Shown here piece by piece: positions 9,329 through 18,715 of a stretch of DNA of 64,000 bases. The stretch comes from Saccharicrinis sp963677345 (GTDB lineage Bacteria > Bacteroidota > Bacteroidia > Bacteroidales > Marinilabiliaceae): positions 124,001 through 188,000 of the forward strand of contig CAXXLC010000017.1 in NCBI GenBank assembly GCA_963677345.2, in the 5' to 3' direction. The first letter of the stretch is position 1. Each line of letters starts with the position of its first letter. Both the position numbers and the translations under genes were made by a program. Below the pieces are notes generated by a model. It saw only the letters and a list, made by a program, of their open reading frames with translations, was not told the origin of the DNA and did no database searches.

Positions 9329-10489
9329 ATGAAAGTTTCTTTTGTATTAAATCAACCTTTTCCTCATGCATTAGCTTGTTCTAAACGTATTCACCTTTAT
9401 GCAAAGGGAATGGCTGAACAATCTAATTCAGTAGAGATTTTTATACCACGATCCACTGAATCATATGTAGTTAAGAACTTTAATACAGTAGGTGAATTTG
9501 ACGGTGTGAAATTTAGATATGTTACTAAAGGAACCAGACGATCAAAAGCTTTTGTTTCAAGGCGTATATCAGATATAATTTCCCCACTTAAATTAGGATT
9601 GTTATTATTAAAAGAAAAACCGGATGTTATATTTATAATAAGTATGTCCTTTTATCATATTCTGGTATTTAAAATCGTTAGTTTGATAAGTAAGGCGAAG
9701 TATGTTAAGGAGAGAAATGAAATACCATTTATGCATAGGGATTCTTTGAGCTTTTTCCATTTATTATATTTAAAGATGGAGAATATTTTATATGATGCAA
9801 TTGTGTTTATAACTAGGGAATTAGAGTTGTTTTATAAAAAGGAGCTTAACTATACAAAATCATCGTGTATAATACCGGTAATTGCAAATTTTGACCAAAA
9901 TAAGTTTTATCATGAATTCAACTCCTTAAATAATAAGCTAGTCTATACCGGAAATATGGAGCAGAGGAAGGATGGAATATTAACCATAGTTGAAGCTTTT
10001 GGAAGAGTTTTACAATATTATCAAAATCTTGAATTATTTATTACAGGAGGAATTAAAAAGAATGAAAACTATTATAAACTAATAAGTAAAATTAAGGAAC
10101 TTGGTATAGAAAATCACGTTGTATTTACAGGTTACTTATCTGAAGAGAAATTAAAAGAACTTCAAGAGAAGGCTGATATTTTATTGTTAGCCAAACCTCC
10201 AAATCGTCAGAATAAATATAATTTCCCTACTAAAGTTGGAGAATACCTGGCTGCAGGTAAACCCATATTGATATCAGAAGTGGGCGAAATTGTTAGATAT
10301 TTTAAAGATGGAGAAAATATATTTATAGCTAAATCAGATGTAACTGATTTTTATAAAAAAATCAAGTTTATTCTGGATCATTATAATGAATCATGTAAAA
10401 TAGCCCGAAAGGGGTTGGAACACGCCCAAAAGGAATTTAATTATAAGACTTGTTCAATTAAATTGAATGATTTTTTATTAAAACTCTGA
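9329..10489 (+). CDS. GT4-type glycosyltransferase, first paralogue
   Basis: A 386-residue GT-B fold protein. The N-terminus (LNQPFPHALACSKRIHLYAKG) and C-terminal block (NRQNKYNFPTKVGEYLAAGK) are shared almost word for word with the gene at 11581, so the two are paralogues. The C-terminal GT1-like half has LVYTGNMEQRKDGI and VVFTGYLSEE, as usual for family 4 enzymes. It would add one sugar in the cytoplasm to the lipid-linked unit; donor and acceptor cannot be told. It is followed after 30 bases by an ATP-grasp gene, the pair being repeated downstream. Confidence 0.85.
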   Translation: MKVSFVLNQPFPHALACSKRIHLYAKGMAEQSNSVEIFIPRSTESYVVKNFNTVGEFDGVKFRYVTKGTRRSKAFVSRRISDIISPLKLGLLLLKEKPDVIFIISMSFYHILVFKIVSLISKAKYVKERNEIPFMHRDSLSFFHLLYLKMENILYDAIVFITRELELFYKKELNYTKSSCIIPVIANFDQNKFYHEFNSLNNKLVYTGNMEQRKDGILTIVEAFGRVLQYYQNLELFITGGIKKNENYYKLISKIKELGIENHVVFTGYLSEEKLKELQEKADILLLAKPPNRQNKYNFPTKVGEYLAAGKPILISEVGEIVRYFKDGENIFIAKSDVTDFYKKIKFILDHYNESCKIARKGLEHAQKEFNYKTCSIKLNDFLLKL

Positions 10490-10519
10490 TTGAATATTAA
10501 TTATTTAAATTAAGCAATT

Positions 10520-11560
10520 ATGAAAATAGCTATTCATCATAGAGAAAATTCTTTTTCAGATTATTGGATAAAATATTGTGAGAAGAATCAGCTTAATTAT
10601 ATTCTTGTAGATTGTTACGCTACTGATATTATACAACAGCTAAAAGGTTGTCATGCTTTATTATGGAATTGGGTACATTGGAATAGTAGAGATGTTCTTT
10701 TTGCTCGTCAGTTGATTTTTAGTCTTGAACAAATGGGGATGCAGATTTTTCCAAATTTTCGGACATGTCTTTTTTTTGATGATAAGTTAGGTCAAAAGTA
10801 TTTATTTGAATCGCTAAATATACCTGCCATAAAGAGCTATGCCTTCTATAATAAAAAAGATGCTATTAGATGGATTGAAAATAAAGGTTTACCGCTGGTT
10901 TTTAAGTTAAGAGGTGGAGCTGGATCAGTAAATGTAAAATTAGTAAAAACAAAAAGACAAGGAATGAATTATATTAAGAAATCATTCTCAGGTGGATTTA
11001 ATTCAATGGATTTAAGAATCTCAAATTTTAAGGATCGAATATATAAATATAAGCAAAATAATTCTCTTAAAACTTTTACTCATGTACTTAAAGGGTTAGT
11101 TCGATTTTTTTATGGTACAGAGCATATAAAACTAATGAAGCCAGAAAGAGGATATGTATATTTCCAAGATTTTATTCCTAATAATAATTATGATATAAGA
11201 GTTGCAGTTATAGGAAAAAAGGCAGTAGCTTTAAAGCGAATGGTTCGGGAAAACGATTTTAGAGCTTCAGGGAGTGGAAATTTTATTTTTTGTTCGGAAG
11301 AAATTCCTGATGAATGTGTTAGAATGGCATTTGATATTAATGATAGATTAAGAATGCAATCTGTAGCTTTTGATTTTATAAAACATGATGGTGAGTTTAA
11401 AGTGGTGGAGATTAGTTACAATTTTGTTCATTTAAAATGGCCAGGGTATTGGAATCGTAAAGGACAATATATTAAGGATGATAATTTTAGAGTTGCAGAT
11501 TTTATGATAGAAGATTTACTAGAAAGGGTAAGAGAATTAACTAAAGTAGATGCTGTCTGA
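10520..11560 (+). CDS. ATP-grasp ligase-like protein, first paralogue
   Basis: A 346-residue protein with ATP-grasp features: DDKLGQK at 87-93, Lys129 followed by the loop RGGAGSVNV (131-139), a helical insert, YVYFQDFIP and DIRV (225-228), then Asp285 and E297-x3-N301 as likely Mg ligands. It resembles the RimK-like branch of ATP-grasp enzymes, which join a carboxylate to an amine through an acyl phosphate. No substrate can be read from sequence. Its paralogue starts at 13944; more than half of the first hundred residues are identical by eye. Its place among glycosyltransferases suggests ligation of an amino acid or a similar group to the glycan; that is inference. Confidence 0.72.
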   Translation: MKIAIHHRENSFSDYWIKYCEKNQLNYILVDCYATDIIQQLKGCHALLWNWVHWNSRDVLFARQLIFSLEQMGMQIFPNFRTCLFFDDKLGQKYLFESLNIPAIKSYAFYNKKDAIRWIENKGLPLVFKLRGGAGSVNVKLVKTKRQGMNYIKKSFSGGFNSMDLRISNFKDRIYKYKQNNSLKTFTHVLKGLVRFFYGTEHIKLMKPERGYVYFQDFIPNNNYDIRVAVIGKKAVALKRMVRENDFRASGSGNFIFCSEEIPDECVRMAFDINDRLRMQSVAFDFIKHDGEFKVVEISYNFVHLKWPGYWNRKGQYIKDDNFRVADFMIEDLLERVRELTKVDAV

Positions 11561-11580
11561 TTTATTTTTATTTTATTAAA

Positions 11581-12759
11581 ATGATTATTAATCAGCAAAA
11601 TATAGCTATAGTATTAAATGAGCCTTATCCGCAGGGAATGGCATGTTCAAGAAGAATTCATCTTTATGCTAAAGGTTTAACAGAACATGGTGATAATGTC
11701 AATATTGTTATACCTAAAGGACAGGAAAAAGGTAATGTTTTGAATAAAAATATTAAGGGTGAGTTCCAAGGGGTAAAATATAGATATGCATGTAAAAATA
11801 CACAAAGACATAAAAATGTACTAATTAGAAAAATTAATGATCTACTTGATCCTATTCATGCTTTTTATATACTGTTAAAATTAAGACCTCAAAAGATAAT
11901 TTTAGTTAGTAATCAATGGTATCAGATTATTCTTTATAAGTTACTATCCTTATTACTAAAAGCTGGATATTATAGAGAAAAAAGTGAAGTTCCTTTCTAT
12001 GAAAAAGAGAAGTTAAATTGGATTGAAAAAGTTGAGATTTATTTTTCATTTTCAATGTTTGATGGGATTATTGTAGTTAGTAATCCATTAAAGAATTTTT
12101 TTGAAAAAGAAGTTAAAGTTAATTCATGTGCATTTGTTGTTCCCATCATTCAAGAAATATTACCTATTGAATTAAAAAAGAATAATTCAGTTATAAATCA
12201 CTCAGTACTTTATTCTGGGAGTTTATTAGAGCATAAAGATGGAATTTCTTCAATTATAAAAGCGATTTCTGTCGTTAAAAATATGATTCCTGATATAAAG
12301 TTATTTATTACAGGAAATGCTTCCTCATCACCAGATTATAAAAGAGTAACTGAGTTGATTCAGCAGTTAAAATTATCATCAAATGTTGTATTTACAGGTT
12401 ATCTATCTACAAAGGAATTTGATGATTTAATGCATGAAGTAAAAATACTAATCTCTGCTAAACCCAATAACAGACAAAATCAATATAATTTTCCGACGAA
12501 ATTAGGGGAGTATTTGGCAACAGGAATTCCTGTTCTTTCAACGAAATTTAATGCTATAGAAAACTATCTAACAGAAAATAAACATATTTTTTATACAAAG
12601 GAAGATTATCAGAGTATTTCAAATTCAATTATAGAGATATTTGAAAATTATCCACAAGCTGAAAAGGTTGGAAATAATGGAAAAGCAATTGCAGATAAAG
12701 AATTTAATTATAAATATCAGACTAAACAATTAAGAAAATTTCTTTGTAATGAAAAGTGA
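11581..12759 (+). CDS. GT4-type glycosyltransferase, second paralogue
   Basis: A 392-residue GT-B protein and close relative of the product at 9329: shared MACSRRIHLYAKGL near the N-terminus and NRQNQYNFPTKLGEYLATG near the C-terminus. Between them lie the same VLYSGSLLEHKDGI and VVFTGYLSTKE blocks. This shows that the GT4 gene was duplicated along with its ATP-grasp neighbour. It overlaps the CapA-like gene by 11 bases, so expression of the two is coupled. Confidence 0.85.
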   Translation: MIINQQNIAIVLNEPYPQGMACSRRIHLYAKGLTEHGDNVNIVIPKGQEKGNVLNKNIKGEFQGVKYRYACKNTQRHKNVLIRKINDLLDPIHAFYILLKLRPQKIILVSNQWYQIILYKLLSLLLKAGYYREKSEVPFYEKEKLNWIEKVEIYFSFSMFDGIIVVSNPLKNFFEKEVKVNSCAFVVPIIQEILPIELKKNNSVINHSVLYSGSLLEHKDGISSIIKAISVVKNMIPDIKLFITGNASSSPDYKRVTELIQQLKLSSNVVFTGYLSTKEFDDLMHEVKILISAKPNNRQNQYNFPTKLGEYLATGIPVLSTKFNAIENYLTENKHIFYTKEDYQSISNSIIEIFENYPQAEKVGNNGKAIADKEFNYKYQTKQLRKFLCNEK

Positions 12760-13897
12760 CAGTATATTAATTGCAGGAGATCTGTATTTACCACCTAAAA
12801 TAGAATATGATGATGTTTCTATAATGTTGGATCATAGTGTAGTGTCGTTATTTGAGGAGTGTGATTTTAGAGTCGTAAATCTGGAAGCTCCAATTTGTAA
12901 AGAGATAAAGCAAAATAAGATAATTAAATCTGGTCCAAACTTAATAAATGATGAATATGCAATTGATATCTTAAAGCACTTGAAGGTTGATTTATTAACT
13001 CTTGCGAATAATCATATTAAGGATTATGGTATGGATGGGGTTAATGAGACTTTACGTATCGTAAAAAAAAACAAGTTTGATATAGTGGGAGTTGGAAATT
13101 CTTTTAAAGAAGCCTCAAGTGTTTATTATAAAATATTGAAATATAATAAAATAGCAATAATTAATATTGCAGAAAATGAATGGGCTTCAGCAAATGAAAA
13201 AAAAGGGGGGGCAAATCCTTTTAATATTGTTAAAAATGTAAAGGACATAAAGAAAGCTAAACAGAATTCAGATATTGTAATTGTAATAATTCATGGAGGG
13301 CATGAACAGTATGATTTACCTAGTCCTAGAATGTCAGAAATTTATAGGTTTTTTATAGAAGAGGGAGCTGATTTTGTTGTTGGACATCATCCACACTGTT
13401 ATAGTGGTTATGAGCAATATAAAGAAGGATATATCTTTTATAGTTTAGGGAATTTCATATTTCCTTATGAAAATGAAATAAGTTCTTGGTATGAAGGTTT
13501 TGTTTTACAATTAGATATTGATGAAGAACATCATGTCAGTTTTAAACTTCATCCATATGAACAATGTAAAAATAAATTGAATATTAGCATGATGTCAGAT
13601 GAGAAGTTTAATTTATTTGAAAAAAATATATCCCAAAAGAATAAAATTATAAAAGATACAGATTTATTAAATACTAGTTGGGAAAAATATCTTAGTTCAA
13701 TAGATTCTTACAATTTGAGTTTGTTTAGTCTACTTAATGTAGTTCCGGTTAGAAAATTAAGAGGAATATTTAAAAAGCTGGGGTTAGGTTCTTTGTTTCT
13801 TCCTCAGTGGTATTTGGTTAAAATTCTAAATCAAATACGTTGTGAATCTCATCAGGAAACCAGTGTTGCTACCTTACGAAGATATTTGCGACTATAA
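12749..13897 (+). CDS. CapA-family (PGA_cap) metallophosphatase-fold protein
   Basis: A 382-residue protein of the CapA/PgsA family, which takes part in poly-gamma-glutamate capsule formation in Bacillus. Metal-site motifs are all present: G10-D11, N44-x-E46, N87-N88-H89, HGGHE (182-186) and GHHPH (212-216). Unlike Bacillus CapA it has no N-terminal membrane anchor, so it is expected in the cytoplasm. The CapB (Mur-ligase-like) and CapC partners are absent. Instead it sits between two ATP-grasp genes, hence a possible role in an amino-acid or phospho modification of the glycan. Function is inferred only from family and context. Confidence 0.8.
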   Translation: MKSDSILIAGDLYLPPKIEYDDVSIMLDHSVVSLFEECDFRVVNLEAPICKEIKQNKIIKSGPNLINDEYAIDILKHLKVDLLTLANNHIKDYGMDGVNETLRIVKKNKFDIVGVGNSFKEASSVYYKILKYNKIAIINIAENEWASANEKKGGANPFNIVKNVKDIKKAKQNSDIVIVIIHGGHEQYDLPSPRMSEIYRFFIEEGADFVVGHHPHCYSGYEQYKEGYIFYSLGNFIFPYENEISSWYEGFVLQLDIDEEHHVSFKLHPYEQCKNKLNISMMSDEKFNLFEKNISQKNKIIKDTDLLNTSWEKYLSSIDSYNLSLFSLLNVVPVRKLRGIFKKLGLGSLFLPQWYLVKILNQIRCESHQETSVATLRRYLRL

Positions 13898-13943
13898 GAC
13901 TTTAGATGGTTCTAAATTACCCACAATAAGTTATGAAAAGCCT

Positions 13944-14978
13944 ATGAAAATTGCCATTCATCACAGAAGCGATTCTTATTCTACCGAGTGGATTAAGTAT
14001 TGTGAAAAGTATAATATAGATTATAAAATTGTTGATTGTTATGATTTTGATATCATAGAACAATTAAAAGGTTGTGACGCTTTTTTATGGAATTGGGCTC
14101 AGTGGCACAGTCGGGATGTACTGTTTGCAAGGCAATTAATATATAGTATTGAGCAAATGGGGATAGAAGTATATCCTAATTCTAAATCGTGTTTACTATT
14201 TGATGATAAGCTGGGACAGAAGTATCTTTTAGAGGCATTAGATATTCCTTTAGAAAAAAGTGATGTTTTTTTTAATAAATCTGAGGCAATAAATTGGATT
14301 AAAAATATAAAACTTCCGGTAGTATTTAAATTGAGGGGAGGCTCCAGTTCTGTTAATGTTAAATTAATTAGTACAAAATCAAGAGCTAGAAGATTAATAA
14401 ATATAGCCTTTTCAAGAGGATTTCGGCCTTCAGATCGGCTTAGTGACTTTAAGGATAGAATTCATGAATTTAATAAAAATAAAAATATTGATTCTTTTAT
14501 ACATATGCTTAAAGGAGTGATTAGAATAATATATCCAAGAGAGCATGAAAGAATATTAACAAGAGAAAAGGGCTATGTTTATTTTCAGAAGTTTTTACCA
14601 AATAAAACATTTGACATACGAGTATTTGTATTTGGAGATAAAGCAGTGGCAATTAAAAGGATTGTTCGAAAAAACGATTTCAGAGCATCAGGGAGTAATG
14701 ACTTCTTAGATGATCCTAATGAGATTTCTCCAGAATACATTCGAGAAGCTTTTCGTTTAAATAGAATTCTAAAAATGCAGAGTGTAGCTTTTGATTTTAT
14801 AAAGGATGATAAAAAGATTAAGCTTTTGGAAATATGTTATGCTACCGGGAATTCAGATTGGATCGGATATTTTGATCAGGATGCCGTCTTTTATCCTGTG
14901 AAAGGATTCAAAATTGAACATGGTATTATTGCTGATGTAATAAATACCATTCATGATAAAATTTCAAATCAGAACTAA
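13944..14978 (+). CDS. ATP-grasp ligase-like protein, second paralogue
   Basis: 344 residues from the ATG at 13944, chosen because from there the protein aligns end to end with the paralogue at 10520 (both begin MKIAIHHR). An in-frame GTG at 13842 would overlap the CapA-like gene and add 34 unrelated residues. It keeps FDDKLGQK, the FKLRGGSSSVNVKL loop, YVYFQKFLP, FDIRVFVFG, KNDFRASGS and SVAFDFI. The metal-binding end reads LEICYATGN in place of VEISYNF. The acyltransferase start codon follows the stop directly. Same inferred role as the first copy, perhaps with a different substrate. Confidence 0.72.
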   Translation: MKIAIHHRSDSYSTEWIKYCEKYNIDYKIVDCYDFDIIEQLKGCDAFLWNWAQWHSRDVLFARQLIYSIEQMGIEVYPNSKSCLLFDDKLGQKYLLEALDIPLEKSDVFFNKSEAINWIKNIKLPVVFKLRGGSSSVNVKLISTKSRARRLINIAFSRGFRPSDRLSDFKDRIHEFNKNKNIDSFIHMLKGVIRIIYPREHERILTREKGYVYFQKFLPNKTFDIRVFVFGDKAVAIKRIVRKNDFRASGSNDFLDDPNEISPEYIREAFRLNRILKMQSVAFDFIKDDKKIKLLEICYATGNSDWIGYFDQDAVFYPVKGFKIEHGIIADVINTIHDKISNQN

Positions 14979-15512
14979 ATGATAGGAAAGGAGTTAAGGA
15001 AAGTTTATCTGTTATTGTACAAAAAATATGCAGAGAAAAGAGAGTCAAAACAAAGAGTTAATTATTTAAGGAAAATAGGTGTTAAAATAGGGGATGGTTG
15101 TAGGATAGATACGATACGTTTTTCTACAGAACCTTATTTAATTACTATTGGAGATAAAGTGGCAGTTTCTGGAGGAACAAGGTTTATAACTCATGATGGT
15201 GCAATTAGAATTTTTAAACCAGAGTTGCCGGGAGGAATATTTGGGAAAATAGTAATAAAGGATAATGTATTTATTGGTAATGACTGTATTATTTGTCCCA
15301 ATACTACGGTTGGTGAAAATACAATTGTGGGTGCAGGAAGTGTAGTCAGGGGAACTATACCTCCAAATTCTGTTGTAACAGGAAATCCGGCACAAGTAAT
15401 TAGTAGAACCAGTGCCGTAAAATTTTTTTTTAAAAAAAGTCAAGGTAGGATTCAAACTGATGGATTATCAAGAGAGGAAAAAGATAAATTGGTTAAAAAG
15501 AAACTCATTTAA
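14979..15512 (+). CDS. Hexapeptide-repeat acyltransferase (LbH, WbbJ-like)
   Basis: 177 residues. Repeats IGDGCRI, ITIGDKVAVSGG, IVIKDNVFIGND, VGENTIVGAGSVV and IPPNSVVTGNPAQVI form a short left-handed beta-helix, with FITHDG carrying the likely catalytic His. It probably O-acetylates a sugar. The start ATG begins at the base after the stop of the ATP-grasp gene (TAA-ATG), so it belongs to the same operon. A C-terminal Lys-rich tail may contact membrane or substrate. Confidence 0.85.
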   Translation: MIGKELRKVYLLLYKKYAEKRESKQRVNYLRKIGVKIGDGCRIDTIRFSTEPYLITIGDKVAVSGGTRFITHDGAIRIFKPELPGGIFGKIVIKDNVFIGNDCIICPNTTVGENTIVGAGSVVRGTIPPNSVVTGNPAQVISRTSAVKFFFKKSQGRIQTDGLSREEKDKLVKKKLI

Positions 15513-15630
15513 TGTCTTTACAAGTAATTATTATCCATTTCAATACACTTGTTAGGTTAATTATCCTGTAAGATGAAAAAGTTATTTGAGGCTTAAGTTA
15601 CTATTGTTGTTTAATTGAAAGACAAAGAGA

Positions 15631-16740
15631 ATGAAGATTTTGATGATAACAGAGAGCTTGATGAAAGGTGGAAAAGAACGACGTTTGTTGGAGCTTTTAC
15701 GATATTTCGATTCCCAGGATAATGTCAAAATTATGTTAATCTTATTAAAAGATATTGTGGATTATCCATTAGCTCAACAATTAAACAATACAGAAATTGT
15801 TATATATAAACGAAAAATTAAAAAGGATCCCTCCATTTTCTTTAGGATTTATAAATTGGTTAAAAGATTTAAACCTGATATTATACACAGTTGGGGAGCA
15901 ATGCCTTCCGTTTATGTATCTCCCATTTCCTTCTTTCAAAAAATTCCACTGTTAAATGCTATGGTTGCAGATTGCAATTTTCCATTTATGGGTAAGAATT
16001 GGAGAAGGGCAAAAATAACATTTCCTTTTTCTGATTATGTACTTTCTAATTCTTATGCAGGTTTAACAGCTTATCAAGTTCCTTATAAAAAAGGGTATGT
16101 TATCTATAATGGAGTGCATTTAGATAGGTTTAAGATTAAGACTAAACCAAAAGATGTTAGGCAAAAATATGATGTAAGCACAAAATTTGTTGTGGGAATG
16201 GTGGCTGCATTTCATCCTAGAAAAGATTATTCCACATTAATAAAGGCAGCGTTACGAATAATAAGTAGAAATGATAATGTTACTTTTTTGTTAATAGGAG
16301 AAGGCATTTTATTAAATATAATGAAAAATCTTGTACCTGATAAAATGAAGAATAAAATTCTGTTCTTAGGTAAGCTTGACTACGTAGAAGAAGTAATAAA
16401 TATTTTTGATATCGGTGTACTTACTGGATATACAGAAGGTTTATCAAATTCAATATTAGAATATATGGCTTTGGGTAAACCAGTTGTAACGAATGGGAGT
16501 GGAGGCAATCCTGAAATCGTTGACAATAATTTCAATGGATACATTGTGCCTACTCAAAATATTGACGAAATGGTAAATAAAATAGAAGTTTTATTATCGG
16601 ATGATTTAAAACGAATCCAATTTGGCAAAAATGCTAAAGAAAAAGTAATGCAAGGATTTTCAATAGATATTATGGCTAATAGTTATTTAAATCTATATCA
16701 TTTAATTATAGATAAACATCAACTAGATAAAGTAAAATAG
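15631..16740 (+). CDS. GT4 family glycosyltransferase
   Basis: 369 residues. N-terminal GT4 domain begins MKILMITESLMKGGKERRL, the glycine-rich donor/acceptor turn. Later come VIYNGVHLDRF, VGMVAAFHPRKD and the E-x7-E signature in TEGLSNSILEYMALGKP. The family uses nucleotide sugars with retention of configuration. It starts a series of four closely spaced genes (gaps of 11-30 bases) that ends at 19855. Confidence 0.88.
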   Translation: MKILMITESLMKGGKERRLLELLRYFDSQDNVKIMLILLKDIVDYPLAQQLNNTEIVIYKRKIKKDPSIFFRIYKLVKRFKPDIIHSWGAMPSVYVSPISFFQKIPLLNAMVADCNFPFMGKNWRRAKITFPFSDYVLSNSYAGLTAYQVPYKKGYVIYNGVHLDRFKIKTKPKDVRQKYDVSTKFVVGMVAAFHPRKDYSTLIKAALRIISRNDNVTFLLIGEGILLNIMKNLVPDKMKNKILFLGKLDYVEEVINIFDIGVLTGYTEGLSNSILEYMALGKPVVTNGSGGNPEIVDNNFNGYIVPTQNIDEMVNKIEVLLSDDLKRIQFGKNAKEKVMQGFSIDIMANSYLNLYHLIIDKHQLDKVK

Positions 16741-16769
16741 TTATTTGTTTGACTTGAAAATTATAGATA

Positions 16770-17753
16770 ATGGATAAGGAGATGGTATTTATACCTTACG
16801 AGGTGAAGTTTAAGAATGATATTATCAACCTGTTGGCTGAAATATGGGGAGGGAGTTATGAAAGAAATCAATTAAGATTTGAAAATAAGTACGAGAAAAA
16901 TCCATATGATAAAAATATATATGCAATTCTGGCATTGGTTAATAATAAAGTAGTTGGCTTCAGGGGATTTGTACCAACAAGGTGGCAGTGCAATAAAGAA
17001 GAGATATGGATTCTTCTTGTAGCAGAGGCCATTGTCAATAAAAACTATCGTCGAAAAGGAATCTTTAAGGGTATGACTTTAAAGGCTATCGAATTTCTAC
17101 AAGGTAGTAAGTTTATGTATTTTTTAAATTTAAGTGCAAACCTGAAATCAGCACGAGGAAATTTACAACTGGGGTGGAGAGAATTTGAAACAAAAACATA
17201 TCATCGTTTTACGAATGGATTTTCTTTAATTATGTGGAGATTGGGTTTTTCTCCACCTAGAAGGATTGTAAATGAGGATGTTAAAGTCTGCAAAGATATT
17301 ACAATTAAGGAATTAAATAATAGTCTCTTCTACACTAATCAATCTGGAAAAATTACCTTAACTAATAAATCAGAATATTACAATTATAAACGCCTTAGAT
17401 ATAACGATTATCTTTTTTTTAAATATTATGAAGATAAAAGATTAGTTGCATATGTCACAGTTGATGATCGGTATAAGAATAGTATTATAGTTGATTTTGA
17501 ATATGAGGACCCTAAGTATATGAGGATCATATTGTCGGTGTTAAAATCTTATTATTATGTTATATCGGTATGGGATATATCAATTGAAAATTTAGGTATA
17601 AAGGAAACTTATCTGTCTAGGTTTTTACGTTTTTTGGAGAGAAAGAAAACACCTTTTTTGTATCGACCTATAAAAGAACTGCATTCAGATATAGAGGAAG
17701 CTAAATTTATTGATTCACATAATCTTGACTTAAAAAATCTTTATGCAGAGTAA
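16770..17753 (+). CDS. GNAT-family N-acyltransferase
   Basis: 327 residues. The N-terminal 170 residues form a GNAT fold: VVGFRGFVPTRW (strands 2-3), then the acetyl-CoA pyrophosphate loop NYRRKGIFKGM at about 92-102, and a strand with NLSANLKSARGN. The C-terminal half is unlike standard GNATs and may be a second, degenerate GNAT domain as in sugar N-acyltransferases of glycan clusters. Likely N-acetylates an amino sugar. The next gene is a NodB-type deacetylase, so the two may set the acetylation state. Confidence 0.7.
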   Translation: MDKEMVFIPYEVKFKNDIINLLAEIWGGSYERNQLRFENKYEKNPYDKNIYAILALVNNKVVGFRGFVPTRWQCNKEEIWILLVAEAIVNKNYRRKGIFKGMTLKAIEFLQGSKFMYFLNLSANLKSARGNLQLGWREFETKTYHRFTNGFSLIMWRLGFSPPRRIVNEDVKVCKDITIKELNNSLFYTNQSGKITLTNKSEYYNYKRLRYNDYLFFKYYEDKRLVAYVTVDDRYKNSIIVDFEYEDPKYMRIILSVLKSYYYVISVWDISIENLGIKETYLSRFLRFLERKKTPFLYRPIKELHSDIEEAKFIDSHNLDLKNLYAE

Positions 17754-17783
17754 ATCAAATTTAATATCAATCACATTTAGGAT

Positions 17784-18704
17784 ATGAATAAAATTATTAA
17801 TTTTCATGATGTATACAACATTAGTTGGTTTGAGAATATTATCCTTTATTTAAAGAGTAAATATAATTTAATTGATATAAATACTTTAGAATTGTTTTAT
17901 GCTGGCAATGTAAAGCTTAACAATGCATGCCTTATTACAATTGATGATGGAGATAAAACATTTACTGATGTAATTTATCCAGTATTAAAGAAATATAGTA
18001 TACCTGCTGTGCTTTTTGTTTCACCAGAGGTGTGTTTGAAAGGAACCAATTTTTGGTTTCAAGAAGTTAATGGTATGGAGGAGGATTTATTACAAGCTGT
18101 ATTTTGTGAGTATTTTGACATAGAACTACATGATATTTCAGATTTTCCTCTATTAGCAGTATTAAAAAATTGTAAAATTGAAGATATATGGGCGATCATA
18201 GAACGGTTTAAAGAAAAATATCCAACAGAGCAGAATAGGCAAAATATATCAGTAAAAGAACTTAGGGAAATTGATGAAGAGGGTTTGGTAACAATTGGGG
18301 CTCATACATTAAATCATCCAATTTTAGCCAATGAAAACGATAAAAATTCTTTTGAAGAAATATATCAATCTTTCGTAGGTATTGAACAAATATTGAATCA
18401 TGAAATAAAATATTTTGCGTATCCTAATGGTGTTCCTGGTCTGGATTTTAACGAACGAGAAATTAAATATCTAAATAACATAGACTGTAAACTTGCATTT
18501 TCTACTGAGTTAAAAAACTTTTCAAGAAAAGATAATCCCCTGGCCATTCCACGTTATGGATTATCGCATGGTAATACTTCTTTTGTGAAGATTAAAATGT
18601 TTATGGGTAGGTATTGGGAAATGCTTAGAAGAATCAAAGAGAAAAGTGAAAAAGATATAAGACGCGAAATTAACAGAAATCTTACCTTTAATATAAGTGG
18701 TTAA
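17784..18704 (+). CDS. Polysaccharide deacetylase (NodB homology domain)
   Basis: 306 residues with the NodB motifs: TIDDGD at 52-57 (general base and metal Asp), H174-x3-H178 in IGAHTLNHP, and FAYPNG at 211-216. The usual metal triad Asp-His-His is complete. A cysteine- and acid-rich insert lies between residues 85 and 150. No signal peptide, so it probably acts in the cytoplasm on a lipid-linked sugar or precursor and not on the finished polymer. Located 30 bases after the GNAT gene and 11 bases before a GT4 gene. Confidence 0.85.
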   Translation: MNKIINFHDVYNISWFENIILYLKSKYNLIDINTLELFYAGNVKLNNACLITIDDGDKTFTDVIYPVLKKYSIPAVLFVSPEVCLKGTNFWFQEVNGMEEDLLQAVFCEYFDIELHDISDFPLLAVLKNCKIEDIWAIIERFKEKYPTEQNRQNISVKELREIDEEGLVTIGAHTLNHPILANENDKNSFEEIYQSFVGIEQILNHEIKYFAYPNGVPGLDFNEREIKYLNNIDCKLAFSTELKNFSRKDNPLAIPRYGLSHGNTSFVKIKMFMGRYWEMLRRIKEKSEKDIRREINRNLTFNISG

Positions 18705-18715
18705 AAATAAGAAAT

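Noticed and set aside
13842..13943. Upstream extension of the second ATP-grasp gene from a GTG
   Set aside because: The 34 extra residues overlap the CapA-like gene and have no counterpart in the paralogue, which begins exactly at the ATG equivalent to 13944.
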